Source: CAYXZR01 sp964470025 (GTDB lineage: Bacteria > Patescibacteriota > Patescibacteriia > Buchananbacterales > UBA6539). Taken from it: a DNA stretch of 16,107 bases. Below the pieces are notes generated by a model. That model had not been told where the DNA came from. It made no database searches and worked only from the letters and a program-made list of their open reading frames with translations. The DNA lies in the NCBI GenBank assembly GCA_964470025.1, contig CAYXZR010000023.1, forward strand, positions 1-16,107. The letters are read 5' to 3'. A program made the translations under genes and the position numbers. Of the stretch, positions 13,711 to 16,107 are shown piece by piece (within the stretch, counting starts at the first letter, position 1; each line of letters begins with the position of its first letter).

Positions 13711-13739
13711 ACTATATACATTTCTCTGAGGTGTGTCAA
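13711..13739 (-). promoter_or_regulatory. clpB promoter
   Basis: On the minus strand, a perfect TTGACA (13734-13739) and TATAGT (13711-13716) are separated by 17 nt. The -35 contains the TGA stop codon of the upstream permease gene. The predicted start near 13704 lies within the CIRCE element, giving a leader of about 42 nt. Confidence 0.8.
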
Positions 13740-14875
13740 GAAAAAATGCTAATGATTTCAAGTACTGCACCTATGACAAAAATTGATGTTAGACTAATAA
13801 TTACTATTTTAGGTAGCCTTAATGAATAGGATGGGACTCTGGTTCCCTGTTTTTTTGCTTTTAGATAAATTAGTGTAGTTACCGTAATATCAATACCAAG
13901 TGCAACGGCTCCGACAAATCCAATTATTGCAATAAAGTTTTGAAGGCCAAGTATGTATAAGATAAGTGCTGGCATCACGGCACATACCCATGAAGTAAAT
14001 TTAGGTAGGCCCCAGTCAAGGTTGAATTCTTTCTTGAGCGTTATGCCAAGTGTCAGAAAAGATGTGAAGGTGGTGATTATTCCAAAAACGAATCCGAGTT
14101 GAGCAATGCCACTTCCCATAATACTATTGAACCCTATCAACCCCTCTTGGGTTGTGAGAGGCCCTGTTACACCATAAATCGTAATAATAAATACTAGATA
14201 CGTTATAATAGGGATTGCACTACCGATAATTATTAGCTTTTTCAGTGAGGATTCATGTTCTTCTAGCAGCTCTCTCATTTCTGGAATAACGGATGCTCCT
14301 GCCAAGGAAAACATTATGACACCATATGGCAGTAAAAAGTTTTGATTACTAATAAATGATGTGGATAAAAATTCAGTATTGATTTCTGGAATAGCTTTTA
14401 AAAATAGGATGACAAGAGCGGTGAAAAATAATCCCAGACTTATTAATTCGGCCTTACTGATGGAACGTGATCCCATGTATATAAGGCTTGCTCCGACAGC
14501 GAAAAATCCTAGCGCATACATAAGTGTGCTACCACCAATGTATGGACTAAATAGTGCATGAAGAAATTCACTGCCTATGACTATATAGGCAAGTAATGCA
14601 CCCGTTAATCCAATAATTGTTGATACGTATTCAAGGATTTCTGCTTTTTTGCCTAAGTATATTCTTGCATAGCCAGGTAATCTCTGATTTGTTGCTGTTC
14701 TTGAGGATATTTCGCCATACATAAGATGCATGACCGTCATTAGCGCTCCCATGCCAATAAAATAGATAACAATTGGTATAAATCCAACTTGGGCTGTTAT
14801 GTATGGTAGGCCAAATAAGCCAACTCCAATTATTGTGCCCGAGAATGTTGCAATAGCTAATAATTTTTTATACAT
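13736..14875 (-). CDS. Amino acid permease, tyrosine/tryptophan permease-like (AAAP/HAAAP type)
   Basis: A 379-aa integral membrane protein with about 11 hydrophobic segments. The first, ATFSGTIIGVGLFGLPYITA, is the unwound-helix motif of the LeuT-fold amino acid permeases, closest to the HAAAP/Trp-Tyr branch. Other helices include VIMFSLAGASVIPEM, the region that faces the substrate in this family, and FGIITTFTSFLTLGITL. Likely role: proton-coupled uptake of an amino acid, useful for an organism with limited biosynthesis; the substrate cannot be fixed. It has its own predicted promoter only 9 nt before the ATG and no Shine-Dalgarno sequence. Its TGA stop lies inside the -35 of the clpB promoter, so no terminator separates the two and some read-through into clpB is possible. 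Confidence 0.85.
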   Translation of the reverse strand: MYKKLLAIATFSGTIIGVGLFGLPYITAQVGFIPIVIYFIGMGALMTVMHLMYGEISSRTATNQRLPGYARIYLGKKAEILEYVSTIIGLTGALLAYIVIGSEFLHALFSPYIGGSTLMYALGFFAVGASLIYMGSRSISKAELISLGLFFTALVILFLKAIPEINTEFLSTSFISNQNFLLPYGVIMFSLAGASVIPEMRELLEEHESSLKKLIIIGSAIPIITYLVFIITIYGVTGPLTTQEGLIGFNSIMGSGIAQLGFVFGIITTFTSFLTLGITLKKEFNLDWGLPKFTSWVCAVMPALILYILGLQNFIAIIGFVGAVALGIDITVTTLIYLKAKKQGTRVPSYSLRLPKIVIISLTSIFVIGAVLEIISIFS

Positions 14876-14884
14876 AGTGGCTTT

Positions 14885-14893
14885 AGTATACCA
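14885..14893 (-). promoter_or_regulatory. Extended -10 promoter of the permease, leaderless type
   Basis: The minus strand reads TGGTATACT, an extended -10 (TG-n-TATACT), ending 9 nt before the ATG. Transcription would start about 3 nt before the start codon. There is no convincing -35, which is acceptable for an extended -10. Confidence 0.5.
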
Positions 14894-14930
14894 GAAAAGA
14901 AAGTAATGAGCATTTATTATTTGTGAATAT

Positions 14931-14963
14931 AAAAACTCCTGTCATATTTGTACAGGAGTTTTT
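14931..14963 (-). terminator. Bidirectional intrinsic terminator after the SPFH gene
   Basis: AAAAACTCCTGT (14931-14942) pairs perfectly over 12 bp with ACAGGAGTTTTT (14952-14963), with a 9-nt loop and T-runs on both sides. It follows the SPFH stop by 13 nt and closes the YidC-like/SPFH operon before the permease promoter. Confidence 0.88.
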
Positions 14964-14976
14964 AAGGAGTATTTTT

Positions 14977-15555
14977 TTACTGCTTTGATTGTGATGGATT
15001 GATTTCACTGAGTAGTACGTTTTCTACGAAAATTCCTCGAGGGTACAGGATTCTTTCTAGTTCTTTTCTTGCTTCAACTTCTATTTCAGCTCGCTTTGTA
15101 GTTATTGCTTCCTGGAGAGTGAAGTTGGCAGCTATCATCCGTACTCGTGACTGGATTGTTGGCCTAATTATTTTTTCTACAAATTTTTCTCCAATACTTT
15201 GCCAGATTTCTGGTATCTGCTCAGCATCAAGTCGTAATAGTATTGTTCCTTCTATTGCAACTTTTTTTTCATCTTTGGTTGTCGCAACTATTGGTTGGTC
15301 GCCTAGTAGTTCAGGTTTGCTGGTGTCAAATTTTTTATTGATATTGTACTCAAGTGTTTGAGTGTTAAAAAGCATTGCTTTTTGCCAGAAAGGGATCTTT
15401 AGATGAAGTCCTGGCTTAAAGATTTTTTTAAGCACTCCTCTACCTAAGTCGTATACGCATGCAACGTATCCAGGTGGAACTCTAACAAAGAATCCTTTTA
15501 GTACATCATCGACTACGAATGAGTAGACTAATTTATCTAGACCATCTGAGGCCAT
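14977..15555 (-). CDS. Short SPFH/Band 7 (prohibitin-like) protein
   Basis: A 192-aa protein consisting almost only of an SPFH domain. RVPPGYVACVYDLGRGVLKK (about 25-44) and FKPGLHLKIPFWQKAMLFNT (46-65) match the start of prohibitin domains; FVEKIIRPTIQSRVRMIAAN, KRAEIEVEARKELERIL and RGIFVENVLLSEI match its end. SPFH proteins form ring or cage assemblies on membranes, often with proteases or insertases. Unusually, there is no clear N-terminal membrane anchor (only a weak LVYSFVVDDVLKGFF stretch), and the C-terminal coiled coil normally used for oligomerisation is absent; most relatives have 280-400 aa. It follows a YidC-like gene by 20 nt in the same operon, so a role in membrane protein handling is plausible. 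No Shine-Dalgarno sequence before the ATG. Confidence 0.85.
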   Translation of the reverse strand: MASDGLDKLVYSFVVDDVLKGFFVRVPPGYVACVYDLGRGVLKKIFKPGLHLKIPFWQKAMLFNTQTLEYNINKKFDTSKPELLGDQPIVATTKDEKKVAIEGTILLRLDAEQIPEIWQSIGEKFVEKIIRPTIQSRVRMIAANFTLQEAITTKRAEIEVEARKELERILYPRGIFVENVLLSEINPSQSKQ

Positions 15556-15575
15556 ATACTGTTTTGGTTATAGAT

Positions 15576-16107
15576 TTAAATTGGCGCCCTGTTTGCTTCT
15601 CGAGCGTTTTGCTTCTTTTTTGTCTCTTTTTCACCTTTGGATTTGCCGCCAGTGAATAGGTATGCCAATAGTGAGATTATACTTGAAATAACTAATGAAG
15701 TCAAAATAAAGATAGCTTTTACTGATGGAAGTATAGCTAGTGCTAGAAATGTAAAGGCTGGGAAAAATATTGAAAATATAAGCTCTTCTCTGGACATTTT
15801 TCGGTCTTTTTCTTTTTTTGACCACTCCTTAATGAGAATTTGTGCAAATAAGTAGCCTGCTGCTACTGCTGATATTACGTAATCTTTTTCTGCTATATCA
15901 AACCAGAGAAATCTTGTATTGATAAAGTCTGGCCGTTGCACCGAGCTATAGAGTAGATGGAGATTTTGAGTTGAGTCAATACCACCAACAAATACGTAAT
16001 ACAGAATTAAAATTACCAGTGCTTGCACAGAGAGCGAAAGTGCTTTTGCCCAAGGGTGAATTGATTTTTTCTTGAGATACTTTCTTATAGCCTCTTTTTG
16101 TCGTACT
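15576..16107 (-). CDS. YidC/Oxa1-like membrane protein, C-terminal part (runs off the right edge)
   Basis: The reading frame is open to the window edge, so the true start is outside; a GTG at 16028 is not the likely start. The visible 176 aa begin RQKEAIRKYLKKKSIHPWAK, a charged stretch followed by four hydrophobic segments (ALSLSVQALVILILYYVFVGG; YVISAVAAGYLFAQILI; ELIFSIFFPAFTFLALAIL; VKAIFILTSLVISSIISLL) and a Lys-rich tail. Charged hairpin, HPWAKALSLSVQ (compare NP-x-GG-x-P-x-L-I-Q in YidC), INTRFLWFDIAEKD (compare INT-x-F-L-x-x-D-L) and the helix spacing match the YidC/Oxa1/Alb3 insertase family. The conserved arginine of the first core helix would be beyond the edge. The match is divergent: a YidC paralogue or another membrane protein remains possible. 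Confidence 0.65.
   Translation of the reverse strand, partial: VRQKEAIRKYLKKKSIHPWAKALSLSVQALVILILYYVFVGGIDSTQNLHLLYSSVQRPDFINTRFLWFDIAEKDYVISAVAAGYLFAQILIKEWSKKEKDRKMSREELIFSIFFPAFTFLALAILPSVKAIFILTSLVISSIISLLAYLFTGGKSKGEKETKKKQNAREANRAPI

Noticed and set aside
13736..13738. Possible recoding of TGA as glycine, as in some CPR lineages
   Set aside because: The permease ends at this TGA at a normal length and the continuation would run through the clpB promoter; the other genes I checked end in TAA or TAG and none needs a TGA sense codon.
1..16107. CRISPR array, tRNA or rRNA gene, insertion sequence or prophage
   Set aside because: No regularly spaced repeats, tRNA cloverleaf, rRNA segment, transposase or phage gene was seen; the stretches between genes are short and mostly explained by promoters, terminators or hairpins.

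Overview
The window is a low-GC, gene-dense bacterial chromosome segment. The trimmed housekeeping proteins (an alpha subunit of RNA polymerase with no C-terminal domain, an alanyl-tRNA synthetase with no C-Ala domain, a short L13), the near absence of Shine-Dalgarno sequences and the compact operons fit a reduced-genome lineage, most likely a Candidate Phyla Radiation (Patescibacteria) bacterium. This is inferred from gene content; the phylum cannot be fixed by eye. The standard code with TGA as stop is consistent with all complete genes. Every gene is on the minus strand except one small plus-strand unit, so genes are best read from right to left. A 10-N assembly gap lies at 10322-10331.

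Right to left: (1) 15576-16107 is the 3' part of a YidC/Oxa1-like membrane insertase gene, followed by a short SPFH/prohibitin-like gene and a strong bidirectional terminator. (2) An aromatic/hydroxy amino-acid-type permease follows, probably made from a leaderless mRNA. (3) A perfect CIRCE operator and a near-consensus promoter control clpB and a translationally coupled NUDIX hydrolase: a heat-shock operon. (4) A lone plus-strand unit of about 215 nt (promoter, 53-codon acidic ORF containing a perfect inverted repeat, strong terminator) lies between the NUDIX gene and the gap. (5) The gap is followed by mnmA (tRNA 2-thiouridylase) and alaS, which has its own leaderless-type promoter.

(6) Two tandem promoters and a terminator-like leader hairpin precede infA-rpmJ-rpsM-rpsK-rpsD-rpoA-rplQ-rplM-rpsI. 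This is the distal spc/alpha ribosomal cluster joined to the L13/S9 pair. A 91-aa protein of unknown function and a terminator close the block, with a perfect 13-bp inverted repeat between rpsI and that gene. (7) A surface-glycan operon, flippase-GT4-GT2, runs off the left edge and has a promoter right beside its first ATG.

Most of the window is translation and protein quality control. The less ordinary parts are the set of promoters 7-9 nt upstream of start codons, the missing alpha CTD, the possible attenuator before infA, the small acidic/structured unit next to the gap, the gene fragment running into the gap, and the YidC-like/SPFH pair.
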